A DNA stretch of 41,784 nucleotides from Lichenicola sp050954785 (lineage in GTDB: Bacteria > Pseudomonadota > Alphaproteobacteria > Acetobacterales > Acetobacteraceae). A model generated the notes under the pieces. It searched no databases, was not told the origin of the DNA, and saw only the letters and a program-made list of their open reading frames with translations. The stretch is taken from positions 1 to 41,784 of the forward strand of contig JBPBQO010000109.1 of assembly GCA_050954785.1 (NCBI GenBank), written 5' to 3'. Below are positions 34,429 through 41,784 of this stretch, in pieces. The first letter of the stretch is position 1, and each line of letters begins with the position of its first letter. The position numbers and the translations under genes are program-made.

Positions 34429-36792
34429 ATGATCGTTCGTGCTAAATATATCAACCGTTGGATGATCAGGTCCGTCGGTCACGCGCTTTTCCCTTTGTTC
34501 TTGTTGTCGACTCCGGTTGCGTTGGCAGCGGCACCGAACGAAGCAGCTTATGAGCACGCACTCCATTTACGTGACGACTGGATCTACCTGACGCGCGATG
34601 TCTCGGGTCCTGCAAATTGGACCAGCGACAGTACAAACTTCGTCTACCGCGCGACCGTGGCCGGAGGCTTCGCCTTCGTCATGGTCGATGCGACGAGCCT
34701 CGCCAAATCCGCACCCTTCGATCAGGCGCAGATCGCGACGGCCCTCGGCGCTGCCACCGGGCAGCATTACAACCCGTTACGGCTGCCTTTCGACGAGATG
34801 CGGTTCAATAACGACAGGACATCGATTATCTTCGACATCGACGAGACGGGATGGCAATGCGTTCTGGCGACCGCTCGATGCTCGAAATCGCCCGACACCG
34901 GCAACCGCCCACGTGGGTTCGGCGTGGTGCGGGATCTCCGCTTTCCTGCAGAAAATAGCCCGAAGCCTTCGCCCAACGGTAAATGGGAGGCGTTCGTCCA
35001 GGACAACAACCTGGTGGTCCGGCAGCACAACGGCACGCGATCTATCACGTTGAGCCTCGATGGCACCGCAGGCAATTTCTATGATCCGGAAACTTTGCGC
35101 TGGTCTCCGGACTCGCACCGAATCATGATCTATCGCGTGCGTCCTGGCTATTCGCGTTTCGTCACCCGTGTCGAGGCTGCGCCGGAAGGCAGCCTTCAGC
35201 CCATGTTGCGCACGCAACTCTATCCCAAACCCGGCGACGCGGTCGACCAGGAACAACCTGTCCTGTTCGACCTGGATACGCATCGCGAGACCGTGGTATC
35301 GGACGCGTTGTTTCCGGAACCGTACGAGCTGTCGGCGCCGCGCTGGCGTATCGACAGCCGCAGCGTCGCCTTCGACTATATCCGGCGCGGCTTTCAGCAG
35401 GCGCGCGTGATCGCGGTCGATGCCGCCACCGGCGAGCCCCACGCCGCTGTCGAGGAAGATGAGAAAACCTTTGTCTATTCCGACCGCCGATTTGCGCACG
35501 ATGTCGGGGGACTTGGCAAAGAGATTATCTGGGCGTCGGAACGGGATGGCTGGAACCATCTCTACCTGATCGATGGCGAGACCGGTCAGGTGAAGAACCA
35601 GATCACCAGGGGACACTGGTTGGTGCGTGACGTCATCAAGGTCGACGACGTGAAGCGGCAGATCTGGTTCGTCGGCAGCGGCATGAACCCGGGTGAGGAC
35701 CCATATTTCCGACACGCCTATCGGATCGACTTCGATGGCAGTCATTTGGTCGCGCTCACGCCGATGAATGCCGACCACGAGGTCCGGCTTGCGCCTAATA
35801 TGATGATGTTCGTCGATACGTATTCGCGGGTCGACCTTCCCAGCGTCAGCGAGCTCCGGCGTGCAGGCGATGGTTCACTGATCGCGACAATCGCAAAGGG
35901 GGACGATCGTGCCCTGCTTGCAGCGGGATTTCGGCCGCCGGAGGTATTCGTCGCCAAGGGACGTGATCATCTCACCGACATCTGGGGGATCGTCGTGCGT
36001 CCACAAAATTATAATCCACGCAAAAAGTATCCTGTTATCGAGAACATCTATGCGGGTCCACATGGAAGCTTCGTGCCTAAGAATTTCTGGCCATTTGGCT
36101 ACCATTCGGGCGGCGACAAGGTCGTCGGCATGCAGGAACAGGCCGATCTTGGCTTCATTGTAGTACAGATCGACGGCATGGGAACCGCAAACCGATCCAA
36201 AGCCTTCCAGGACGTTGCCTGGAAGAACCTGCAGGATTCCGGGTTTCCTGACCGTATCCTGTGGCACAAGGCGATGGCCGCCCGTGATCCGTCTTACGAT
36301 ATCAGCCGGGTCGGCATCTATGGAGGTTCGGCGGGCGGCCAGAGCGCGCTGAACGCGCTGCTGTTCCACCCGGACTTTTATAAGGCGGCGGTCGCCTATG
36401 CCGGCTGCTACGACAATCGCATGGACAAGATCAGCTGGAACGAGCAGTGGCTCGGCTGGCCGGTCGATGGAAGTTATGCGGCCGCGTCGCGCGTAGCCAA
36501 CGCTTGGCGCCTGCAGGGCAGACTGCTGATGATTGTTGGTGAGCAGGACGAAAATGTCGATCCTGCATCGACGATGCAGGTGGTGAACGCGCTGATCAAG
36601 GCGAACAAGGACTTCGACCTTCTGGTTGTGCCGGGTGGCGCACATACGGTCGGGCGCTCGACCGGCCCCATCGAGTATGTCGAGCGACGCCAGTTCGGCT
36701 TCTTCGTCCGTAATCTTCTGGGGGAGCCTTCGCCGGACTGGAATGCGGCCGGAGCGGCGGCACCCTTGGAAAGCCATGATCAGCTTCAGTGA
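34429..36792 (+). CDS. S9 family prolyl oligopeptidase/dipeptidyl peptidase, exported
   Basis: 787 residues from the ATG at 34429 (the ATG at 34462 is also plausible; both precede the signal ALFPLFLLSTPVALAAA). The N-terminal half is a DPP-IV-type beta-propeller with repeated blades (LRWSPDSHRIMIYRVR, RWRIDSRSVAFDYIRR, EIIWASERDGWNHLYLID). The C-terminal alpha/beta-hydrolase domain holds the triad Ser634 (GGSAGG), Asp707 (GEQDEN) and His739 (GGAHT). It releases short peptides, probably in the periplasm. It follows the DUF885 gene by about 230 bp with no gene between. Lasso-peptide isopeptidases have this fold too, but no precursor or maturation genes are present. Confidence 0.94.
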   Translation: MIVRAKYINRWMIRSVGHALFPLFLLSTPVALAAAPNEAAYEHALHLRDDWIYLTRDVSGPANWTSDSTNFVYRATVAGGFAFVMVDATSLAKSAPFDQAQIATALGAATGQHYNPLRLPFDEMRFNNDRTSIIFDIDETGWQCVLATARCSKSPDTGNRPRGFGVVRDLRFPAENSPKPSPNGKWEAFVQDNNLVVRQHNGTRSITLSLDGTAGNFYDPETLRWSPDSHRIMIYRVRPGYSRFVTRVEAAPEGSLQPMLRTQLYPKPGDAVDQEQPVLFDLDTHRETVVSDALFPEPYELSAPRWRIDSRSVAFDYIRRGFQQARVIAVDAATGEPHAAVEEDEKTFVYSDRRFAHDVGGLGKEIIWASERDGWNHLYLIDGETGQVKNQITRGHWLVRDVIKVDDVKRQIWFVGSGMNPGEDPYFRHAYRIDFDGSHLVALTPMNADHEVRLAPNMMMFVDTYSRVDLPSVSELRRAGDGSLIATIAKGDDRALLAAGFRPPEVFVAKGRDHLTDIWGIVVRPQNYNPRKKYPVIENIYAGPHGSFVPKNFWPFGYHSGGDKVVGMQEQADLGFIVVQIDGMGTANRSKAFQDVAWKNLQDSGFPDRILWHKAMAARDPSYDISRVGIYGGSAGGQSALNALLFHPDFYKAAVAYAGCYDNRMDKISWNEQWLGWPVDGSYAAASRVANAWRLQGRLLMIVGEQDENVDPASTMQVVNALIKANKDFDLLVVPGGAHTVGRSTGPIEYVERRQFGFFVRNLLGEPSPDWNAAGAAAPLESHDQLQ

Positions 36793-36963
36793 GCATGCGC
36801 AAACCTGCTCGAGAGCACGATGCCGAAGGAAATTCGGTTACTCGTCGTGCGATGCACATGATCGTGCGCTCTATATCTGTCGTCCGGGCCCGGTTATCGC
36901 GGCAAGGCGGTTAAACCTGTAGATATAATTCAGAATTGCCGATCCCTACCGGACCCCTCGCTA

Positions 36964-36986
36964 GCCGGCGAAGTATCTTCTCCGGC
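36964..36986. terminator. Hairpin between convergent genes
   Basis: GCCGGCGAAG-TAT-CTTCTCCGGC forms a 10-bp stem with one mismatch and a 3-nt loop. It lies just beyond the stop of the receptor pseudogene and between two convergent genes. There is no T-run, so it is at best a weak or Rho-assisted terminator. Confidence 0.35.
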
Positions 36987-36994
36987 AAGAAAGC

Positions 36995-38705
36995 TTAGAA
37001 AGACAGGTTTATTCTTCCATAGTAGAAGCCGCCGTCGATGCCGACCTGCGAAACGACGTCATCATAGACCGGCACTCCAAGATAGCGCGTTTGCTGAGGG
37101 ATCCGGGTTGGATGTGTGTTGAACAGATCATTGGCGCCGATCGCGAGGTGCACGCCCGGCGTGATCTGCACTCCCACTTCCAGATCGGTGATGAATCGCG
37201 GTTTCGCAGTGAAGGGATAGAAGACGGAATTCGACTGGTAGTTGGGTCCTTCCTGATAGGTCATCTCGTCCTTGACCTGTCCCCACCGGGCCTCCCGCAA
37301 GGTAGCGTCATATCGTCCGAGCTTCCAGAAAGCCGAGAGGATGATTTTGCTGCGCGGTGACGCCGTGGTCAGGTAGCCGACATCCTGTGCGTTCAGCAGG
37401 GGATTCCCGTTCTGGTCGTTCGAGATGTGGCGAATAGTCGTGCGGTTCAGGTCGACCGCGCCATTCCAGACGACATGGCCGAAGCGCCCAAGCGACGTCG
37501 GGTAGTTCGCCGTGAGATCGAGCCCTTGTGTGCGGGTGCTGGCTCCGTTCTGGAAGAATTGCGCACCGACCGTGTTTGGATCCAGGTTTGCGGGCAGGCT
37601 GATGCCTTGCGATTCAAGCGCGGCAAGCGCATCCGGACCTTTATATGTGCCACCTTCGATAATCCGGTCCCGGATGTCGATCTGATAGACATCTACCGCG
37701 ACGTGCAGACTTTTTATCGGCTCGGCGACGATGCCGGCGTCCAGGTTCGTCGAACGCTCGGGCTTCAGTGGTTTTGCCCCGAGATAACGCGCGGCAGCGG
37801 AGTTCACCGCCACCTGTCCAGTTGCGTAGCTCGGTGAAACAGCAATATTCGTGTAGTTCTCTTCTGCGAGAGTAGGCGCCCGGAAGCCGTTGCTGATCGT
37901 CGCACGGGCTGCGAGCCGGGGCGTGAAATCGTCCTGGCCGACAGCTTGCCGGTCTCGATGCTGCCAGCATCGGTATAGCTTTCGTACCGACCAGCAAGAT
38001 CGATGTCGAGCTTGTCGGTCACCTTGGTTTCGAGGTCTACGTAGCCTGCGTAAACATCGCGGCTATGGTTTCCGGCATCTCCGGGCCGTAGTCCGACAAG
38101 AGATTGGGTGCCACTTCCGTAATAGGTGGCCGGTGATCCAGCACCGAGATTGTAGTTGTCGTAACGATGTTCGGCGCCGAACGCGAGATGGATCGGGTGA
38201 CGCAGTATGGGAACGTTGATGTCGCGAGAAAGATCTAGATTATTCGTCCATTGCCCGTTGCTATAATTAATGACGTTGAACTTGGTGGGTGTGGATCCAG
38301 TGGCATGGTAGAGGTCGACGTTGGCGGAGTTGTAGATACCGACATTGTCGACGTCTGATCCGTACGCGGTCGACAGATCCCATTTGAACCGAGAAAGTCG
38401 TCACCGGGCAGGCCGACGGTCGCCTGGTAGTCGTTCTCCTCGATTGTCTCGGTCGGCGTGAAGCCGCCTGGGAAGACCTCGGGTAGAACCGAAGGAAGCC
38501 GGTAATTTTCGAAAACTTCCCCGTGCCGGTGGGCATAGGTGAGGTTGCCATACAGTTCGATGCCGCTCGTCAGCTGCTCACCAGCCTCGATCGCAAGAGA
38601 CTCCCGAGTGCTCTCCGGCTCGGCAAATGCAAGATTGCTATGCGTGCCGGTCCGATTATCATCGGCACCGCGATCGATGTCTTCCAGCCTCCTCTTTCCC
38701 AACCT
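36995..38705 (-). pseudogene. TonB-dependent receptor, 5'-truncated and frameshifted
   Basis: About 570 codons of barrel sequence in three frames. The upstream piece (from about 38705) reads LAFAEPESTRESLAIEAGEQ and ELYGNLTYAHRHGEVFENYR. A frameshift near 38392 leads to FKWDLSTAYGSDVDNVG, AFGAEHRYDNYNLGAG and DKLDIDLAGRYESYTDAGS. A second near 37932, where a single T missing from a Tyr codon would restore the frame, leads to FTPRLAARATISNGFRAP and on to the C-terminal GRINLSF. Signal peptide and plug are absent. The remains resemble the TonB receptor subfamily common in sphingomonads and Acetobacteraceae. It is non-functional as a receptor. Confidence 0.88.
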
Positions 38706-38736
38706 CGCCTTCGCGCGGCGATGCAGGAGAATAGTT

Positions 38737-39006
38737 ATGCGTGAAAGTCAGACCTGTCCGCAGTCCGCCGCTGATACCGTCGTCGTGGTTCTCCAACCGC
38801 TGAAGACCGGCGATAGAATCACGGTGCCGTCGGGCCGCCCTGTCGCTGTGGGCGAGAGTTATGAGCCGACCGTATTCGGCACCGTACCCGGTGCAGCTCG
38901 ATTGGAGTTAATGACCGAGACGGGGTCGGGGCATTATACCGGCAGCGAGATCCACAGGTCGGGCGACAATGAGTTCGTTGCCTGGCAAATCAGCGCGTTG
39001 ATTTAA
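38737..39006 (+). CDS. Hypothetical 89-residue protein at head of kdgK-eda operon
   Basis: The ATG at 38737 has AGGAGA 6 nt upstream, one of the best ribosome sites in the window, and the stop is 2 nt before kdgK. This makes a real gene likely. The protein is beta-rich without signal or membrane segment; ADTVVVVLQPLKTGDRITV slightly recalls the SAF domain at the start of UxaA-type sugar-acid dehydratases, but the GHK motif of that family is absent. The C-terminal half (TGSGHYTGSEIHRSGDNEF) was not recognised. It may be a small accessory protein of sugar-acid catabolism or a fragment of a larger enzyme. Confidence 0.6.
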   Translation: MRESQTCPQSAADTVVVVLQPLKTGDRITVPSGRPVAVGESYEPTVFGTVPGAARLELMTETGSGHYTGSEIHRSGDNEFVAWQISALI

Positions 39007-39008
39007 CC

Positions 39009-39929
39009 ATGCTGGTCGCTATCGGCGAATGCATGGTCGAGATCGCGCCTGCCGGAGACGGTAATTACCAATTCGGTTACGCTGGCGACACGTTCAATGC
39101 TGCCTGGGCCTGCAAGATGCTGTCGCCGGCGGACGATGCGGTTCGCTATGTAACGGCCATTGGAACTGATTGGATTTCCGATCAGCTCCTGGAGTTCGTG
39201 GCGGGATCCGGACTTGATCTGTCGGCCGTGACACGAGACCCAGCGCGGTCCGTTGGTCTTTATGCCGTCAAACTCGATAACGGCGAACGGAGCTTTGCCT
39301 ACTGGCGCTCGGGATCCGCAGCAACGGCTCTCGCCGACGATACCGACTTCCTCGAATCGTCTCTGCAAGGGGCCAGTCACGCGCTTTTCTCCGGCATAAC
39401 CTTGGCCATCCTCCCGCCGAACGGTCGGAGGAACCTGTACCAGGCTTTATCGAAGGCACGTGACCGCGGCACCAGGATCGTTCTGGATTCTAACTATCGT
39501 GCGAGGCTGTGGCCATCGGCGGCAATGGCGCGAGCGGAGCTGACAAAATTCTCCGAGATTAGCGATTGCGTTCTTCCCAGCTTCTCGGACGAGGCAGAGC
39601 TGTTCGGGGATACGAATCCGGAAATGACGGCCGACAGGTTCGCGGATCTTGGTGTCGACGAAGTCATCGTCAAGAATGGTTCGGCGCCTGCGCTGTGCGT
39701 ATGGGGCGAGCACAGGGAGTTCGTGCCTTCCATCCTAGTCGACCAGGTCGTCGACACCACCGGCGCGGGCGACGCTTTCAACGGAGCATACTTAGCAGCG
39801 CGGTCCCAGGGTATGGTCCCATCAGTGGCGGCGGCCTTCGCGCATGACGTTGCTGCGATATCGGTGCAGACCCGGGGAGCGCTGATCCCGCGGGATACGC
39901 GGCAACGTCTCGTTGGTCGGACACGTTAG
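39009..39929 (+). CDS. kdgK: PfkB family sugar kinase, probable 2-keto-3-deoxygluconate kinase
   Basis: 306 residues. PfkB/ribokinase fold: N-terminal MLVAIGECMVEIAP, a substrate-binding GYAGDTFNAAW, and the ATP/catalytic motif DTTGAGDAFNGAY with catalytic Asp255. GYAGDTFN and the LDSNYRARLWPS strand are typical of KDG kinases. It makes 2-keto-3-deoxy-6-phosphogluconate (KDPG) from KDG in the cytosol. The aldolase that splits KDPG follows 13 nt downstream, which strongly supports the assignment. No ribosome site is visible, so translation is probably coupled to the gene upstream. Confidence 0.9.
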   Translation: MLVAIGECMVEIAPAGDGNYQFGYAGDTFNAAWACKMLSPADDAVRYVTAIGTDWISDQLLEFVAGSGLDLSAVTRDPARSVGLYAVKLDNGERSFAYWRSGSAATALADDTDFLESSLQGASHALFSGITLAILPPNGRRNLYQALSKARDRGTRIVLDSNYRARLWPSAAMARAELTKFSEISDCVLPSFSDEAELFGDTNPEMTADRFADLGVDEVIVKNGSAPALCVWGEHREFVPSILVDQVVDTTGAGDAFNGAYLAARSQGMVPSVAAAFAHDVAAISVQTRGALIPRDTRQRLVGRTR

Positions 39930-39942
39930 GAGTGTGACATTG

Positions 39943-40581
39943 ATGGATCTCATGGACGTGTTGACCGCGAGCAGAACCGTCATACCAGTGCTGACGATTC
40001 CACGGGCATCGGATGCCGTACTTCTCGCAAGGGCGTTGGTTAGGGGCGGCATACGTATACTGGAGGTCACACTGCGGACCGCCGCTGCTGCCGAAGCCGT
40101 GGCACTCATCCAAGCTGAGGTGCCGGAAGCGATCATCGCCCTCGGTACGCTGACGACCGAGGCGGATGTCGCTCTCGCTCACAGACTGAACGTCGGACTA
40201 TGCTTCAGTCCCGGGGCGACGCCTGCGCTGCTGAAGGCGGCACGCGATGCGCGAATGACGTTCGTCCCGGGTGTCCAGACCGCGTCCGATTTGATGATGG
40301 CTGCGGAGTTTGGCTATCATGTGGTCAAGTTCTTCCCTGCCGTACCTGCCGGTGGGCTGGCGGCGCTGAAAGCTTTGGCAGCTCCGTTCCCGCGAACCAG
40401 ATTCTGTCCGACCGGCGGAATCGACGAGTCCTCGATGCAGCAATGGCTCTCCTTGCCGTACGTCTTCGCGGTCGGTGGTTCCTGGCTGGCGACGCCGCAA
40501 GATCTTGAGCAATGCAACTGGTCCGCCATCGAGCATAAAGCCGGGCGGGTCAGGGACCTCCTCTCGGCGTGCTCTCGATGA
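39943..40581 (+). CDS. eda: KDPG/KHG aldolase
   Basis: 212 residues from the ATG at 39943, with TAGGAG upstream. It splits KDPG into pyruvate and glyceraldehyde-3-phosphate. Conserved residues: Glu41 and Arg45 in ILEVTLR, and Schiff-base Lys129 in VVKFFPA, followed by PTGGI, the phosphate site. The length equals that of known Eda. The last residues and the stop codon (40579-40581) lie in DNA that, in another frame, is ureC sequence, so the natural C-terminus was cut and replaced by a few residues from the junction. The catalytic domain is complete and activity is probably kept. Confidence 0.93.
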   Translation: MDLMDVLTASRTVIPVLTIPRASDAVLLARALVRGGIRILEVTLRTAAAAEAVALIQAEVPEAIIALGTLTTEADVALAHRLNVGLCFSPGATPALLKAARDARMTFVPGVQTASDLMMAAEFGYHVVKFFPAVPAGGLAALKALAAPFPRTRFCPTGGIDESSMQQWLSLPYVFAVGGSWLATPQDLEQCNWSAIEHKAGRVRDLLSACSR

Positions 40582-41216
40582 TCTCGTCGGACAGCTAGGC
40601 GATGGGCCGGGTCGGCGAAGTCATCATCCGGACCTGGCAGACGGCGCATAAGATGAAGCAGCAGCGGGGCGCGCTTCCCGGCGACGGGGATGCGGACAAT
40701 GCGCGGGCGAAACGCTACATCGCCAAATACACGATCAACCCGGCGATCGCGCACGGGATCAGCCACGAGGTCGGCTCGATCGAACCCGGCAAGCTTGCGG
40801 ATCTCGTGCTGTGGCATCCTGCGTTCTTCGGCGTGAAGCCGGATCTCGTCATCAAGGGCGGCGCCATCGTCCATGCCCTGATGGGCGATCCGAACGCATC
40901 GATCCCGACGCCGCAGCCGGTGCATGGCCGCATGATGTTCGGCGCACTCGGCGGCGCGCTGGCCGCGACCTGCATCACCTTCGTCTCCAACGCCGCCCTG
41001 GAAGACGATATCGGCCGGAAACTCGGCCTGAAACGAATGCTGTCGGCAGTCCGGAATACGAGAGGCGGGATCGGCAAGCGAAGCATGATCCATAACGACG
41101 CGATGCCGATGATCGAGGTCGATCCGGAAACTTATGAAGTGCGGGCGGACGGTGTGCTGCTGACGTGCGAACCAGCGGTGGAATTGCCCATGGCACAGCG
41201 GTATTTCCTGTTTTGA
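40563..41216 (+). pseudogene. ureC: ureC (urease alpha subunit) 3' fragment with amber codon
   Basis: Only the C-terminal ~215 residues of the ~567-residue urease catalytic subunit remain. The ureC frame is recognisable from about 40563 (LGVLSMISSDS), then TAG at 40596-40598 replaces the invariant Gln of SSDSQAMGR, after which AMGRVGEVIIRTWQTAHKMK and the rest read cleanly to PMAQRYFLF and the stop. The Asp of SSDS, a nickel ligand, is present. The N-terminal barrel with the HxH and carbamylated-Lys nickel ligands is missing, so no active urease can be made from this copy. A shorter product from the ATG at 40602 is possible but would be inert. Confidence 0.93.
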
Positions 41217-41722
41217 TCAGGGTCACGGTGGTCCTGCCGGCAGGACATTGGGATCCGGCGCGCGAAGTCGATCGACTCGTCGCCGATCATGACGGGCGGT
41301 TCCGGAGACGTGTTTTGATGCAGGGGACAAGGGGCCTCGAGTTCCTCCTGGATCTCGAGACCGCGCGTCACCTGTATGAGGGCGACGGGCTCCTGCTTCC
41401 GGACGGAGCAATCGTGCGCGTGACGGCGGCGCACGAGGCACTTCTCGAGATCCGGGCGACGAGCATGACGTTGCTGCTCCAACTGGCCTGGCATCTCGGC
41501 AACAGGCACCTGGCCGCATCCATCGAGACCGACCGGATCCTGATCCGGAACGACCATGTCATCGCCGCGATGGTTCGTAGGCTGGGCGGACTGGTCCAGG
41601 AAATCGATGCGCCCTTCGATCCACAGAGCGGCGCCTATCATGAACAGGACAGCCGGACCGTGCACAGTCATGCGGACGGACATCATGAGCACGGCGGTCA
41701 TGGACATACCCACGATCACTGA
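41213..41722 (+). CDS. ureE: Urease accessory protein UreE (nickel chaperone)
   Basis: 169 residues from the TTG at 41213, which overlaps the ureC stop by 4 nt; a GTG at 41228 is the alternative. UreE carries Ni to the urease apoprotein complex. Typical features are RRRVLMQGTRGLEFLLDL, LLLPDGAIVRVTAAHE, the LAWHLGNRHL metal-site helix and a His-rich tail (HSHADGHHEHGGHGHTHDH). The frame is intact although the ureC gene upstream is truncated. Without the normal operon promoter, its expression now depends on read-through from the eda side. Confidence 0.93.
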   Translation: MIRVTVVLPAGHWDPAREVDRLVADHDGRFRRRVLMQGTRGLEFLLDLETARHLYEGDGLLLPDGAIVRVTAAHEALLEIRATSMTLLLQLAWHLGNRHLAASIETDRILIRNDHVIAAMVRRLGGLVQEIDAPFDPQSGAYHEQDSRTVHSHADGHHEHGGHGHTHDH

Positions 41723-41784
41723 CAGCCAGCTCGTAAGGCTGATGGTGTGGCTGTCGCCGTCGTTCCCGACCGGCGCCTTCGCCT
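41700..41784 (+). CDS. ureF: Urease accessory protein UreF, start only
   Basis: 28 codons before the window ends. The ATG at 41700 overlaps ureE by 23 nt. The translation reads MDIPTITDSQLVRLMVWLSP then SFPTGAFA, and LVRLM--LSPSFPTGAFA is the standard UreF N-terminus. UreF works with UreG and UreD/H in loading nickel into urease. The order ureC-ureE-ureF is the usual one. Confidence 0.88.
   Translation, partial: MDIPTITDSQLVRLMVWLSPSFPTGAFA

Noticed and set aside
38640..38900. Extension of the receptor pseudogene further upstream on the minus strand
   Set aside because: Receptor-like words can be found in shifting frames, but stops occur in all of them and the + strand there has a gene with a strong ribosome site, so the pseudogene was ended near 38705.
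38737..39006. Assignment of the 89-residue protein as a UxaA-type dehydratase small subunit
   Set aside because: Only the first ~35 residues are similar in pattern; the GHK motif and the rest of the SAF domain are missing.
1..41784. tRNA, rRNA or CRISPR features
   Set aside because: No tRNA-like T-arm/acceptor combination, rRNA segment or regularly spaced direct-repeat array was seen on either strand by eye; a covariance-model scan could still reveal small RNAs.

Overview
The window looks like chromosome of a high-GC alphaproteobacterium. The best guess is Acetobacteraceae/Rhodospirillales, judged from the strong G/C bias at third codon positions, the gene order gpmI-envC-ctpA-polysaccharide deacetylase-rppH, the DUF1285-cca pair, and the moxR-DUF58-DUF4159-vWA cluster. 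This placement is inference from gene content; no rRNA or other taxonomic marker is present.

Region 1 (1-6191, minus strand) is a four-gene operon reading right to left: a MoxR AAA+ ATPase, a DUF58 protein, a BatA-like/DUF4159 membrane protein, and a von Willebrand/glutamine-amidotransferase-like membrane protein cut by the window edge. Region 2 (6317-10082) carries DUF1285 and CCA-adding enzyme genes, an LEA-type lipoprotein gene facing them, and a secreted nucleoside hydrolase. Region 3 (10136-18416) is transport and envelope: an ABC exporter half-transporter, a convergent gene fusing a DUF1232 membrane segment to a sulfotransferase, an emrAB-type efflux pair behind a TetR-like operator, a DapA-family aldolase/synthase, and a YihY/BrkB membrane protein.

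Region 4 (18488-26334, minus) is a compact housekeeping and cell-wall operon: gpmI, an envC-like murein hydrolase activator, a ctpA-type S41 protease, a divergent polysaccharide deacetylase, rppH, and a calcineurin-type phosphatase with 5'-nucleotidase features. A tiny acidic TTG-start gene lies just upstream of gpmI. Region 5 (26458-28670) holds msrB, two tandem paralogous lipoproteins, and upp.

Region 6 (about 28671-40562) looks like an accessory island. It opens with decayed DNA (an IS630-type transposase tail and a small gene broken by an early stop). It then has a TonB-dependent receptor, a DUF885 metallopeptidase and an S9 serine peptidase, which together suggest uptake and trimming of peptides. 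A 5'-truncated, frameshifted second TonB receptor follows, then a three-gene set (unknown 89-residue protein, kdgK-like sugar kinase, eda-like aldolase) that would turn 2-keto-3-deoxy sugar acids into pyruvate and a triose phosphate. The island runs directly into the 3' third of ureC, which has lost its 5' part and carries an amber codon. Intact ureE and the start of ureF follow. The eda/ureC junction shows that the island, or a deletion next to it, has destroyed the urease catalytic subunit gene here.
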